A DNA stretch of 64,000 nucleotides. Source: Ailanthus altissimus (Eukaryota > Streptophyta > Magnoliopsida > Sapindales > Simaroubaceae). The notes below the pieces were generated by a model. The model saw only the letters and a program-made list of their open reading frames with translations. It was not told the DNA's origin and searched no databases. Position numbers and translations under genes: made by a program. Below are positions 11,471 to 23,208 of the stretch, one piece after another (position 1 is the first letter of the stretch; each line of letters starts with the position of its first letter). The DNA lies in contig OX327702.1 in assembly GCA_946807835.1 (NCBI GenBank), forward strand, positions 15,996,001-16,060,000. The letters run 5' to 3'.

Positions 11471-12907
11471 TGATGCGATATTTCTATATCATAAATTAAG
11501 TGCAAGTATACACTATCGTATGCAAGTAATAAAGAGACTAAATAAGTCGGATGTCGAACCCACAGGGATAGTTTCTTCTTTTTAAACCAATTACTAAAAT
11601 TATATCTTCCTAATAATTATTCAGATAAATAAAAACCTAAGAATGAATGTAGAAAATATAAAAGTAAAAACACAATGCAATGAGATTTAAAGATATAGCA
11701 ACGTAGAGAGAACCTAGGATTAATATTATCCCTCAATATGTTTCTAATGATTAATCCTCTAATATTTAACTCACTTAGTCTTTATTATTGATCAAGACAC
11801 TAATGTATTCACAAGCCTCTTCCAAGGTCATGCAAGTATACCCTAATTTACCAAATACCTATATTCCTATGGTACTTGTAATAAATTAGGATTCATTAAG
11901 ATTAGATCTTATTGATCATACATGCCAATTAGGTATATTCCTATCCTAAGTTGAAACTTGCATATGCAACATTGAATGTTACTCTACAATCATGTATCAA
12001 ATTACCTAGGTCTAAATATTATGATTCCTCTTCCGAGTTTATCAATAATATTACCAACTCATTCACCATATATTGGCCAGATATATTGAAGCATTAAACA
12101 CAAGTAATTTAAATAATAAATGACTAAGTTTATTAAATACTAAAAGATATGGCAATTAAGCACACATATTGAGTTCAAATATTAACCCTAGAAAACAAGT
12201 TTAGCTCATGGCTACAAGAGAATAGCAGTAAAAATAATTATAAATCATGATACAATTATTAGCAAACCGATATAGACGTCGAATTGCTCTTAATTGCGCT
12301 GCCTAGGAACTCTTGATGCCGAAGAACGTCTTGTATCTCTCTCTAAAGTTGCTTCAATTAAGCTCCTATTGCTCTCCAAGACTTGTGCTCTATATTCTTG
12401 GTGCTCTTGGGTCGTCTTGGATTCATTCTTGAAGGCTGGGAACGAGTGGCTTTTTATAGGGGTTGATATGAGCTTGAAAATCTCAATTCTCGTCGGACTA
12501 GGACTCGCACTACCGCTGGCGCGCTATGAAGTTGTCGCTGGGGCGACGCGTGAAAAAGCTATTACCGCTGGAGCGGTGGGATCTTGGCGCTGGGGCTCTG
12601 TCCCGTCGCTGGGGCGGTGACTGTCTGGCGCTGGGGCGCTATACGCGACTTAAGCAGGTCGTTTTTCTTATTTCGATCACTATTTCAGAGCTGGGGCGAA
12701 AATACTTGTGGCGCGGGGGCGTTGGACACATACTTTGAAAACTTTGCATTTTAGTCCCTGTTTTCGCTCTTTTGTGTTCTTTCTTTAAATTTCGTTCAAG
12801 TCCCTATAAATAACAATAATGCACATAAATAGCCATCTATTCTCATAAAATCATAAAATATTAATAATAAAAACATGAGAAAATATATGACAAATTTGCC
12901 CTTATCA
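11471..12907 (-). mobile_element. C2: solo Athila-type LTR nested in F
   Basis: From TGATGCGATATT (11471) to CCCTTATCA (12907), 1437 bp, flanked by the perfect duplication AGCCT (11466-11470 and 12908-12912). This is the longest C copy. The hairpin region is at about 12534-12640. No internal region is attached. Sense strand as for C1. Confidence 0.95.
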
Positions 12908-12947
12908 AGCCTCAACTTTATCATATTACTATAGGAATATAGGAAAT

Positions 12948-15084
12948 TGTTGGGGATCTAGTATACATGAGTGTATGCATGTGCCTAGTGTTCTTTGTAT
13001 AAAATACGTATCACATATATGTTTAAAGTAGTGGAATAATTAAATTAATACAATCAATACTATATTAATCATATTAATATATTTGAAGGGTTGAGAAATC
13101 ACCGAAACGAGTAATCTTTTACACATGTATCCTAAGAGTCCGCCTGGAGACCAACCCGTTGGCAGTTTTAGTCATCAACTCGGTGGGCTTGGTAAGCTAG
13201 AACATGAGCTCCAAATCTAGCACTGGGTTTAATTCTTAAACCCTTTGAATATATTTTCTATTGATCAACTCTTTGATTAATAAAATAAATTTCTGTATTG
13301 TTGTAACTAGTAACCAATAAATGCAAGCAACATAATTCATTTCAACACTTAAAATTAATCCTTAAATGGATCAATATCCCTTTAATTTTGTAAAACTTTT
13401 GGTTGGCCATCAAAATACTCAAAAATAACAAATTTACTTCTAAAAAACAACAAGACAAAAATGAAAAACAATTCCCCCGAATGTTTCTCACGGTTTTCAC
13501 ACTAATATATCTCATAAAATAATATTAAAATATTACACTTGGCCACCAATATAGATAAATAATAATATTGTAAAAAATAATGCTTGACAACTAAATATCA
13601 TTATAAAATATAATAATATTATATAATATAATAATATATAATAATGAGATATTTATGATTATTTAATAATTAAATAATTAATGTCTAAAATTACTATTTT
13701 ACCCCTCATGAATAGTTACTAAGTATACCCCCAAGTGGGTCTCACTATACCCAAACTTGGGTAAACTTAACTGAGGGTCTACAATGCATCACGTGTCATT
13801 ATAGAATTAGTAAATAATTATTATTAATTAATTGTTATATTTAACACTTAAATACAGACACACACGTATTCTCGTGGTCGTGTTAGATATTGATGGATTA
13901 AATAATTCAATCTGGTACGCTACCCCAGTGCACAATGAGTACACTTCATATCATAGGACACTCTAGGTCTGTACTCGATTTGTCAAATGAAACTATTCCA
14001 TGAGTCCATGAACATTGCTCTACACACACATCACAGAAATACAAATCAGCATGTTGACCATCCAAGCTGTGGTCATAATGTATACGTATAGTCCTTCCGT
14101 CATGATATCCTGGATGTGCAGGGATATAGATTATCACCGTCAAATTCCCATGTGCTCATCCATATCATATCCCTAGACTTGTATTTCACTGCACAATATG
14201 TGCAAACTCATTTGCCATATTATTACACCCTTGCAGAAATTCTTTTTCGGGATTAATGTTTGTGGCCATAAGACTTCCTGAGATACAGTCTTGAAACATC
14301 TGGATATCTAACTCCCTATGTGAGTTGACGGATCCCATATCTGTACACACCGAACTCCATAAGCATTAAACCATACCCAGAGACACCCAGTGGTCACACC
14401 ATGAAAGGTCTATGATATGCATGGAACTAAAGTATAGTGGATCACTTACAAGCTCATTGTGGCACTTAAGTCAAAGGACCACATATACTACTCAACTCGA
14501 GAGGACCCTCCGTTGACAGCTTATATAGGGTATCTATCGGAGGCCCTCGTGAGTCTGTCCTATTTTCAGTCCTAAGTAGATACCCATATGTCAATACGAG
14601 CTCTAAGTTTACAGTCGGCTAAGAACGACCATCTATACCCTATAGGTATGGCCTATGTTGATTTATATAAAGATATTCACTGACAGACCGTATCAGTAGA
14701 AGTAGATCAGGAACAATATTCAAGAACATGCTTGCGCAACTGATATTTTCTTATACCTAATTGCAACTCTTGTAACTATACAGTTACTAGTATATTCTCG
14801 AATCTATGTCTCATTACAGATAAGGCTCTAACTCTTGGATCTTCGCTGAGTATTATAATCAACTAACCATTAGTTGTGCTAACATTTAGCATTTATTTCT
14901 CTCAGGGTAGCTAATTATGGGCCCGTTTCTAAACTTAAATCAGATCTGTATTCCTTCAGATCATATAAATGTTACATTGCAAAGTATCATTTAAATAGGC
15001 ATTAGTGATTTAATGGGAATGTACACTTGTATAACTATAAGTATATGTACATTCAGGGATAGCATATAAGCACCGACCCTAACA
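12948..15084 (-). mobile_element. B3: solo copia LTR nested in F
   Basis: + strand TGTTGGGGATC (12948) to ACCCTAACA (15084), 2137 bp. The flanks are GAAAT (12943-12947) and ACAAT (15085-15089), which match at only three of five positions, so the duplication has decayed or the ends are slightly off. Athila-like F sequence resumes on the far side. No PBS or PPT flanks it. Confidence 0.85.
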
Positions 15085-15499
15085 ACAATTTGATAATTGA
15101 AGATATATTCACTTGACCGTCGAAAGAGACTAGTGAAGAGGTTAGTGTCTTAACCAATAATAAAATTGTGGAATTAAACATTGAAGAATAGTATCTGTAG
15201 AAAAATATATTGAGGGATAGTTATAACCCTAATTTTTCTCTATATTGTGATTGTTATAATTTATTTAGCTGTTATAATTTTAGATTTATTGTACTCATTA
15301 ATTTAGTATAATTTTAAATTCAATTGAGGTATTATTTTCTAAACAAGAATAAAAAGATATAATTTTTAGTACTTGGTCAACAAATACAATTAATTCTCTG
15401 TGGGTTCAACATTCAATTTTAATACTATATTACTTGTTGTGATATGTATACTTAAGTTTAAATCATACTTAAAAACTAGTATTACAGGTACTGAGAATA

Positions 15500-16065
15500 A
15501 TTCTCCTACTAGTTTTAGAGATTTTAACTCATTCTCTTCTCTTGGTCCACTATTGAGATGCATACGGTTCTTTTGAATGAGGTTACACAATAGTTCCTTA
15601 TCTTCTTTTGATCTCCACTAATTATTCCTACTCCATCTCCAACAAGAAATATTAATTTCAATAGTGGATAAACATTTTCATTCGAATTTGTTATAAAGGG
15701 ACTTCTCAGCATAATTATATAGGGCATTGCCTGATCAACCACCACAAAATTCACCATCATGGTCTTGACATAGGGCTTTTTCCTTAGAGATTCTAGTAAA
15801 TTGATGACCCTTAGTAACATGATGCCACTATCCCTAAATCTGTATAGTGGAGTTTATGTTTTATCCATCTTCAAGTCTTTAATATTGAGCTTATCTAATG
15901 TGTCCTTGAATATTATATCCATTAAGATCCTTATGTTAACAAGTACTTAGTTTACCCCCATTCTAACTATTTGAATAGTTACGACCAACGCGTCTTCATT
16001 CAAATAACTAATTCCTCGTGCATCCTCCTCGGTAAATATGATTGGTACTATTTGGACCCATGGCG
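15500..16065 (-). pseudogene. Ty3/gypsy aspartic protease region of H (broken)
   Basis: Reading the minus strand from 16065 down gives, in order, IIFTEEDARGI, DALVVTIQIV, VNFVVVDQAMPY, ...SPFI and DGVGIISGDQK. These are the landmarks of the plant Tat/Ogre-type protease and its flank, which in intact copies precedes reverse transcriptase. The catalytic D-(S/T)-G motif expected after the VTxxI strand is not intact: the frame is interrupted there by stops (near 15945 and 15865). Further stops follow and RT is absent, because the F insertion begins immediately downstream. It is not functional. Assignment to Tat/Ogre rather than Athila is by motif memory. Confidence 0.7.
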
Positions 16066-16289
16066 TCTTAGCAATTTAGGTGTTGCACATCACCCAGTGT
16101 TCTACTAATGAGTATAGAAGTAGTTTTTTCTGTCTGTTTAAATCTCTTACTAATGAGGGGCCTCTTGAGATTATCATAGTCATTTCCTATCAAGGAGAGT
16201 TCAAGACTTCTAAATTGTCGCCAGGTCAAGATTTTTTCTTATCCAGGTTAGCCCTAAATTCTTTCAATTACTCATTCCTCATTAGTGCA

Positions 16290-19061
16290 TGTAATATCCA
16301 ATCCCTATTAGTAGTATTGGCGCCTAGATTTCGGTATAGAACAAATAAGACACCGTAGGGTTACTCAATTTTAACCCTATTAGAAATATTCCCTTTATAG
16401 TGCACGTGAGAGATATTAGACCTAATTTGGTAATTTCACACTCGATCGGTGCGCCGAACGACCCTAGAATATTTTTAGAATTTTTCTCTATTGGCTTGGA
16501 AAAGAAAATTCTAATTTACTACATGAATTTCCATTTAAGGATTATGAATGGAACAAGCCTTTGTTGAGAAACATAATCCATATAATAGAGAATGGACCAA
16601 TTAGAAGAAATCTCATGGATTGCCAAGTTGGAAGTTCTAGTTAGTTCTTTGAACTATTCTAACTAAATAGTTACAAATGAACTAATTACATAATTAGTTT
16701 TTAACTAATGGAAAATTAGAAGTTTTAAGTAAGTTGAAGGGCAAAATGGTAAATTGAGGGAGCACTATATATATGTTAGAAGTGTGTAGAAATTTGAAGA
16801 GAGATCAAAACCAACACTTAGCCAAAAAAAGAGAGAAATTCTAGCTTCAAAGGGGGTGCTGCTACAGTGACTATTCAAGTTTTTTTTTCATGATTTTTCA
16901 TGTGTAATCAAGCCAAATTAAGGTTACAAACCAATCCCTAAGCTCAATTGAAGTCTCTATTAGTGGAAATTCAAGAAAAAGAGGTAAGAAAAGCATCTTT
17001 TATGAGTTTGATAAGTGAGAATTCAAGAATGTGTTAATTGATGTTCTTATGTGTATTCTTGACTTAGATTGAGTTAAATTCTAGTTTGGAGCTTGAAGGA
17101 GTCATCAATTTTGAAGAAATTGGCAAGGTGAGAATTAGGGTTTTTGGTGATTTTGTTGTAGAGATTTCAATTGATTGTAATTAGGGCTTTAGAATGAAAT
17201 TGGCATGATTTTGTTGTAATTGGAACAAGAAATTGAGAAAAGGAATGTGTTGGAACCTAGGGTGAAATTCTGCCACTTTAGGGAAGTTAAGAATTGAGTG
17301 GTGTTTTGATTGAATTGTTGTGTGTAAATGATGCATTTTGTGAATGGAATGTATATAGTTGATGAAAAACCCAAAAATGAAGAAAATGGGATATAATTGT
17401 CCATGTTGGAAAGGTGAAGGGCAAGTATGTCCAATCAAATGATAAAGTGTTCAATAATTTTCAAGGCGCCGGATGGTGAGTTAGTTTCGATTATAGCTCC
17501 GTAACTAAAATTGGACAGTAGTTTACCTCCGGGCTTTGTATGCCCATTAGGGCATTTAGTAGTTAAATGAGATTCTAGTGTTCGATTTGATTCTAAATGT
17601 CATTTATGGCGCATAGGTGAGGATAACCGAGAGTGTTAACAGGAGCAGGAATCGGGAGCGAAATTGGGCGCGGAGCAGTAGTGAGTGGAAATCTGCCATT
17701 TCTTTTACTTTTCGGTTATTATGTTTTTGCACAATGACTATGTATGTTTTTTGAGCTTTCGATGCATAAACATGATTTATGATCTTCATATATTCATAGA
17801 CATGCTTTTACATGATCGATTTGTGAAACAGTTTCAAAATTACTGCATTTGTTTTAAGGCCATTGGTACCCTCAGATTATAGTGGTGATGATTGTATTAG
17901 ACCTGGCCGGTATATCCCGTGCACATGGGCAGGTCTTGGGGGTGTGTCACTAACTCCGGGAAGTCGGGATGTCGAGTCATGTGAGTCGCTCTATGTGTAC
18001 GGGATATTGTCTCGCTATATGCAGCGGTGTAGGATTCCGCTGCGTAGTCAGTGAGATGTCTTGAGATGTCACTGTGGGTGCTGCTAGTTGAGGTGCCCCA
18101 TGACCTACTCACGTATGCGGTGCTAGTTGAGTCGCTGCGTGGGTATAGAGCTTTAGGGTTACCATTGGTACAGTTTAGAAAGAAAATGGCCGAGCGAGGA
18201 TTTTACTAGTTTTCGATTTACCGATAGCATTTATGCATTTATATGCACACAGTAGTTATTATGTTATATAGATTCTGAATATAGTTTTCCAAAGATGTAG
18301 ATAAAACCCGCTCGGCAAGATTTCATTAGCATATGATATTAGAAACCGTTTTACAATTTTACATCCATTTTAGAAGCATAATTTCTGCATGTACTTTAGA
18401 AATTGCTATCTTTGTATAATGTTCTTGTAATTGAATTCTCATTTACACTCACTGAGCTCCTTTAGCTCACTCGTTTTATGTTTTATGTTTTAAACCCCTT
18501 TCCCAGGTGCAGGTCTCGGAACGCAAGCTGCTGATTCTCCTATCGCCGAGTAGTGGGCCGAATCCAAAGATAATTTTTGTACATGTAAATGTGCTAATAG
18601 CACTCTTTACTTTATGCATAATAGTTATAGGCATGTATATTTGTAAGTATGTGTTGAATCAAGAAGAAGAGATTTCCAGTTTATGATAATCGTTTTTACT
18701 TTTTATGATTATGCTTATTTTGTGATTTACACGAAATAATTGAGTTGTGTTGGATTTGATTTGAAAAGGACCAGAGGTCCGAATTGGTAGAATTGAGATG
18801 TGTTGGAATTAGAAGTGAAATTTCTTTACAGGTTTATATGAATTTTTCGAAAAACAGGGGAAACTCTGTCCGTTTGTTTTTAAAACTAAGATGTCGTTTT
18901 CATGTATATTACTAGATCTTCTTAGCAGTAACAAGAATTAAAAAGGGGTTCGCCTCGCGAAATTTCTTAACTTACCCAGTTAGGTTCGGAGGAACTTCCG
19001 TCGGGGTGCCCGGCAGGGCCGCTGGGATCTATAGTAGAGGGTCTCGGGTCGAGTCTTGTCA
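16290..19061 (+). mobile_element. A2: solo Del/Tekay-like LTR
   Basis: TGTAATATCC at 16290 to CTTGTCA at 19061, 2772 bp, flanked by the perfect duplication GTGCA (16285-16289 and 19062-19066). It is nested in H. By eye its identity to A3 is clearly higher than to A1, so A2 and A3 appear younger. Solo LTR without internal region; same orientation as A1 and A3. Confidence 0.95.
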
Positions 19062-19066
19062 GTGCA

Positions 19067-20980
19067 TCCACATGGTATTTCAAAGTTGGACATTTAATAG
19101 TAGTGTGACTGTGATCTTAGTGGTATTCATACCTTATATCTATGCTTCATTGTTCAGGTGGGATTGTTGAGGCTCTTGGCTCCTCAAGCAGTCATTTCCT
19201 TTTAATGACTTTGAATACCATTGCCAATGGGATAATTAAAGGAATGCATTTTTCTTTTTAAACTTTCGCTAATCTTAGAGGAAATCTCTTTGTCTAGTCC
19301 TCTATATTCATTCCTTAGGGTTGATCTCTCCAAGGATATTACAACACCTTTAGTGGTGTTCTATCTCCTCATCTTTAAACCATTTTCCTTTTGAGAGACT
19401 ACCTGGGTTCATGACCTTGCATTTTTTCCCTGAGTATTTGTTGTAGCTAAACTCTTTGTCATTTTTCTTCTTCTTCTTCTTTAATATTTATGTATCGGAA
19501 GAGCTTGCAAATAGGCAATTGCATAAGTTAAAGTCAATACTCAAATAGATAGTACCAAAATCAGCTTTGAGGGCTTCTAGGGCGACTAGAAAATCAAACA
19601 CCCTAGGTTGAATTACTTTTTATTGGAATTGTCCTATGAAGCTTATCAGATTTTTAATTTGACTTTGTTTGAGTTGTCGCAGCTGTTGTGGATCTTTAGC
19701 CTTTTCTCAAGCTCTTCGTAAGTGCTAAACGGACCTTTTGTTCAATTCATTATAGGAGGAGATGCTTCATTGTCTCACTGTCTTGGTTTATATGGAATAG
19801 GTGACACATTTGTTTCTTCCTAAGCTTAATAATTGACAATAAATTAGTTATCTAATCCATGTAGTGGTATGGGTCTGACGTGTCCCTATAAGTTGGTAAG
19901 CTCGGTAGTTTAAAGCATAATGATAACTCCATGTATCTAAGTTTATTAGTAAGAGGGACTTTCTTTCCCACTTGGTTGTTCTTGGAGGGGTAAAGAGTTT
20001 CTATCTTCCACCATTTTCAAGGAGTTGGTGTAATCGTTCCTCTATATATTGAACTTTTTCTCCTAAATGATCTCTAGGTTTAGAAGCTGAGCTTCACTAC
20101 TCATCGCATTTTCTGATCCTGTTTAGTAATCTCCTTGCATCCCCATTAATTCTGCTACATCCTCTATGCCTATTCAATATTTTCCTTGCATCCTCATCGA
20201 TTTTACTACATTCTCTATATCTATTTAGTATTTCTCTAGCATGCTCTTCGATTGTGCTACATTCTTTACATTTGTTTAGTATTTTTCTTACATCTTCTTC
20301 GATTTTTGAACATTCTCTACATCTATTTAGTATTTCTCTAACATCTCGTACATCTTTGTTTTCCATTCTGAGATTGTCCAGTATCTTTCAAGCATTATTT
20401 TCACCCAAATTAATCTTATTTGTGCTAATACCCTAATTTTGTCTAGTATTTGAATCGGCAACCTCTAATCAAACAAAAGCATGGTTATGATTCTTTTTGT
20501 GTGACCTTCTACTTGAAAGATGACTCTTTTCTTCTAAGAATTATCCTAGGACTCATTTCTCCTTCTACTCGCGAGTAAGTCGATGAGGGTTTGTGCTTCT
20601 CGGGCAATTAGAAGGGTGCTTCTTAGATTCAGAAGGTAGTGTATGGTTTAATAATTTGCCAGGGTTCCCACAGTCCTTCTAAGTTCTTGCATTTCTTTAG
20701 TACTTCTACCATCATGCCTTTTTAATTTGTCCCTATCTTGTTACGATCTTATCAATTCTTCTTGAAGTACTTTTCGCCAAGCTGTTGATTCCTAACTTTT
20801 GTATATTACGTTATTATTTCAAACTTCTACGAATTGTTCTTGATTTTTTTATCCAAGGTTCCCATCAACTTGTAGATTCTGTTCGCTATTCCGAGGGCCA
20901 TAGGGTTGGGTAACTATAGTTTTTAAATGCATGTTTCTCATATTTTACATCCTTGTATTTAATAGCTTTTTATTTGTTCT
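19067..20980 (-). pseudogene. H gag-like relic
   Basis: This internal stretch lies between the H leader (20979-20998) and the protease relic, in the position of gag. The minus strand shows short stretches resembling retrotransposon gag, such as EKAKDPQQLRQLKQSQIKN followed by LISFIGQF, close to the usual 'LR..KQ....L..FI.RF' pattern, plus a 17-residue tandem repeat near its start. Many stops interrupt it. Part of gag also lies beyond A2 at 16066-16289. No zinc knuckle was recognised. Assignment is from position and weak motif match only. Confidence 0.45.
20100..20339 (-). repeat. 51-bp in-frame tandem repeat (17-residue units) in H gag
   Basis: The minus strand encodes about 4.7 consecutive 17-residue units of the form R-(E/K)-I-L-N-R-x-R-E-C-S-K-I-E-E-D-A. 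Each unit has a Cys, an ILN core and an acidic tail, and the frame is open across all units (to 20366). The units differ at several positions but keep the reading frame, which suggests the repeat was translated when young. The predicted protein is charged and heptad-like, perhaps a coiled coil. Confidence 0.75.
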
Positions 20981-20998
20981 CCACAAATGATGCCAAAC
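20979..20998 (-). other. Primer-binding/leader-like sequence of H
   Basis: The minus strand reads GTTTGGCATCATTTGTGG directly after the LTR end (GGTTAACA). It resembles the TTTGGCGCCGTCTGTGGG sequence that follows the 5' LTR in many plant Tat-lineage elements. It marks 20999-21806 as the 5' LTR. Confidence 0.6.
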
Positions 20999-21806
20999 TG
21001 TTAACCTAAAAATTTTGTCAACTTTCAGATCAATGAGTTAAATTTGTTTCTCCTAGAAACAATAACTGAACTTTGAGAAAAATTAGGTTGGATTGATCCT
21101 CTTCAACCATACTAGGTTTGGAAAGAGTCCTGCAACCAAAGAAATGATTAAGCCACATCGAAAGTTTTCTTAGCTATAACACTTTGATGCTTAAGTTAAT
21201 AACTATTGAAAAAAATATAAAGAGAATAGAAAGGCAATAAAAAGATTAACAGAGAATAAAGATAGTTTTTTTAATACTTTGAGAGTGATGGAAACTTAAA
21301 TCTAGAGTCTAGAGTTTAGGATCTGTAATATATAATGTGTCCTCCACTCTTTTTTTTCTCCTTTAGCTCAATAAGGTCTAAAGTCTAGAATCTGTAATTA
21401 ATATGTCGTCATAAAATTTTATTAGAGTTAGAAAATATCAAAACTTTTCCTTTTTAGATTTATGTATTAGAATTTTATCTAAATAAAGCCAATTCTTTCT
21501 TACTTGTGTAGGACTCATGTAGAGATTATCGGAGTCGAATTTGTAAAAGATATATTGAATTTGTGATTTTGAATAGCAAATCTATTTTAAAATGTTCGTG
21601 CACAACTAAGATAGTCAATTAGATCAAAAAGAGTACTTGATGACTAATTACGATTTTAGTGAGATGATAACTATAATCCAGCTCAAGTACATTCATACCC
21701 TTAAGCTTCTATGTCCACACTCATGGTTCAGTTTTATGGACTACATCAAATGTATTGGATTGTAGTGAGTGGGCATGTGGACTAGAATCTTAAGGGAATA
21801 ATAACA
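20999..21806 (-). mobile_element. H 5' LTR
   Basis: + strand TGTTAACC (20999) to ATAACA (21806), 808 bp, so in sense TGTTAT...GGTTAACA with TG/CA ends. The high-coordinate part (from about 21465) is homologous to 10443-10795. The low-coordinate end abuts the primer-binding-like sequence. No homology to the B, C or A LTRs is apparent. Confidence 0.65.
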
Positions 21807-22020
21807 ATAATGCTAAATTTACAAAGATGAGATATAAACTTTAAATTTTAATTGATATAGTAATAATAATAATAGTATACGTTGTCGGTTAGTAGTATTG
21901 TACAACTATTATATTAAAAATTAAAAAATAATTATTTAATAAATAATAATAATCATTGATCAACACATTAATTAAGATAAAAATTATGTATCCCAATTTT
22001 TTTAAATTTAGCACTAATCA
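21807..22020. mobile_element. MITE-like inverted repeat
   Basis: The left end aatgctaaatttacaaagat and the reverse complement of the right end (gtgctaaatttaaaaaaatt) match over about 30 bp. They enclose ~210 bp of very AT-rich sequence. A clear target duplication was not resolved. This is compatible with a small nonautonomous DNA transposon but could be fortuitous in such AT-rich DNA. Confidence 0.35.
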
Positions 22021-23208
22021 TAATGCTATTTTGTATACTGTAAAAGATAGTTAAACAAATCAATAATACATAATGTTTTATTAATACGCTTTCTGAAAAT
22101 CATAAATATAAATGATATTTCATTGACCAGTACAGGATTAATACATAATGACCTTAGGTTCATTTTCACTAAAAGTTTCTTCTGATAAATACTTTTTTGG
22201 TTTTTATAAATGAATATTATTTGATCGATCTAGTGTTTTTTTTTTTTTGGGTAAATATACTCGTTTGCGTCAATATTTGCATGATATACAACTCAAACCG
22301 AGAGTACAGTATAAATTTGTGGAGGCGCCAACATAGAAGAATAGCTCGAATTAAAAAACTCCTTAATTCCATTAGATGACACGTTGGATAACAATAAGAA
22401 GCCGTCAATTGTCAACAAATCCAAAATTATCCGGTCCAGTTGCGTGGGCCAACGGCCACTCTTATTCAACTACTCAAATTCATTTTCATTAACACGCTCT
22501 CTGTATAGGCACTCAAATCTCCACTTGCAAGTCTAAGTTGTGGGGTCCGCTTCCCATCACCGTCTAAATGTCATTATCTTGACACGTCATGCAAGAAATT
22601 TTCGAATTCGATGATTTCCATTTTGGTGGCGACGTGAGAATGACGTGGCATGTTAGAAAATTAGTGAAAGACCTGATTTTGCAAGTTCACGTGGCACGTG
22701 TCATAGCATTACTCTTTTAAGTCTTGCGAACTTCTTCGTCTCTCCTTCAGGGCTAAAATTAGTAGTTAGAGATTTATTTATTTATCTAAATTTGTCCAAG
22801 TCAAATTCATTTATATATATTTAAGAAAAAAATTAATTATAGCTGAGTTTAAAAGTTTATGTCTAAATGAATAGCAGTTTATTCTTAAATTGAAAATTAA
22901 AAAAAAAGAAAAGTTCTCCCATAAAGTAAGAACAAAATTAAAATTCTTAAAAGTGGAGAGGTGAGAATAAAAATACATTATTTAGGACAGGATTAGTTTT
23001 TTTTTTAATTTAATAAAGTTTGAGTTACTGTTAAGTTAAATATTGCTTCTTTTATATATCTACATGATTTCTTTTAATAAAAGCTTGATCAAACAATTGA
23101 TGACAAGTCTTTTAATATTGTGTATTGAATATGACAATTATAAAAAATATAATATTTTTATTACTATACAATTAATTCTTAATTATGGGTTAATCATGTT
23201 ATTTATGT
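22021..23208. other. Non-LTR island, possible residual host intergenic DNA
   Basis: No LTR homology to any other part of the window and no convincing coding sequence. The middle (22380-22760) is less AT-rich and holds the ACGT-element cluster listed separately, followed by cttcttcgtctctccttcag (22728-22747), which looks like a plant 5' UTR leader. If a gene once lay to the right it is gone: D begins at 23209. The flanks are A/T-rich with homopolymer runs. Confidence 0.45.
22581..22703. promoter_or_regulatory. Cluster of ACGT-core (G-box/ABRE-like) elements
   Basis: Five ACGT cores fall within 123 bp: GACACGTCA (22581-22589), CGACGTGAG (22630-22638), TGACGTGGCA (22641-22650) and the double CACGTGGCACGTGTCA (22688-22703). 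These are the binding cores of plant bZIP and bHLH factors (ABRE, G-box, UPR-type elements). Their density is far above what AT-rich DNA would give by chance. A pyrimidine-rich leader-like stretch follows at 22728. Interpretation as an orphaned promoter is inference. Confidence 0.5.

Larger units (their letters stand above)
10943..15486 (+). mobile_element. F: diverged Athila-like LTR relic holding C2 and B3
   Basis: Segments 11090-11470, 12908-12947 and 15085-15486 read together are homologous to the reverse complement of the C LTRs (ttgaactcaatatgtgtgctt; ggaatatacttatatgtcatg; ctgtgggttcaacattc; acttgttgtgatatgtatac). That gives a + strand sense LTR ending near ATTACA (15486). The right flank GGTAC (15487-15491) equals 10938-10942, so the left end may be 10943, but a 5-bp match over this distance can be chance. 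10796-11090 shows no recognisable homology. C2 and B3 split it. Confidence 0.55.
10443..21806 (-). mobile_element. H: decayed gypsy element, multiply interrupted
   Basis: Composite call. The right end (20999-21806) is an LTR followed in sense by a leader/primer-binding-like sequence. Then come gag-like sequence (20980 to 19067, and 16289 to about 16066), a protease relic (16065-15500), and on the left a partial LTR copy (10443-10795) homologous to the U3 side of the right LTR. Reverse transcriptase and integrase were not found, and only part of the internal sequence is visible. The element is interrupted by F (with C2 and B3) and by A2. The right flank 21807-21811 is ATAAT; the left end is lost, so no TSD can be tested. 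The pairing of the two LTR pieces is inference from homology, order and strand. Confidence 0.6.

Noticed and set aside
17863..18054. Open frame conserved between A2 and A3 (also 25116-25337)
   Set aside because: The conservation is that of the whole LTR, including non-coding parts; A1 breaks the frame and no domain is visible.
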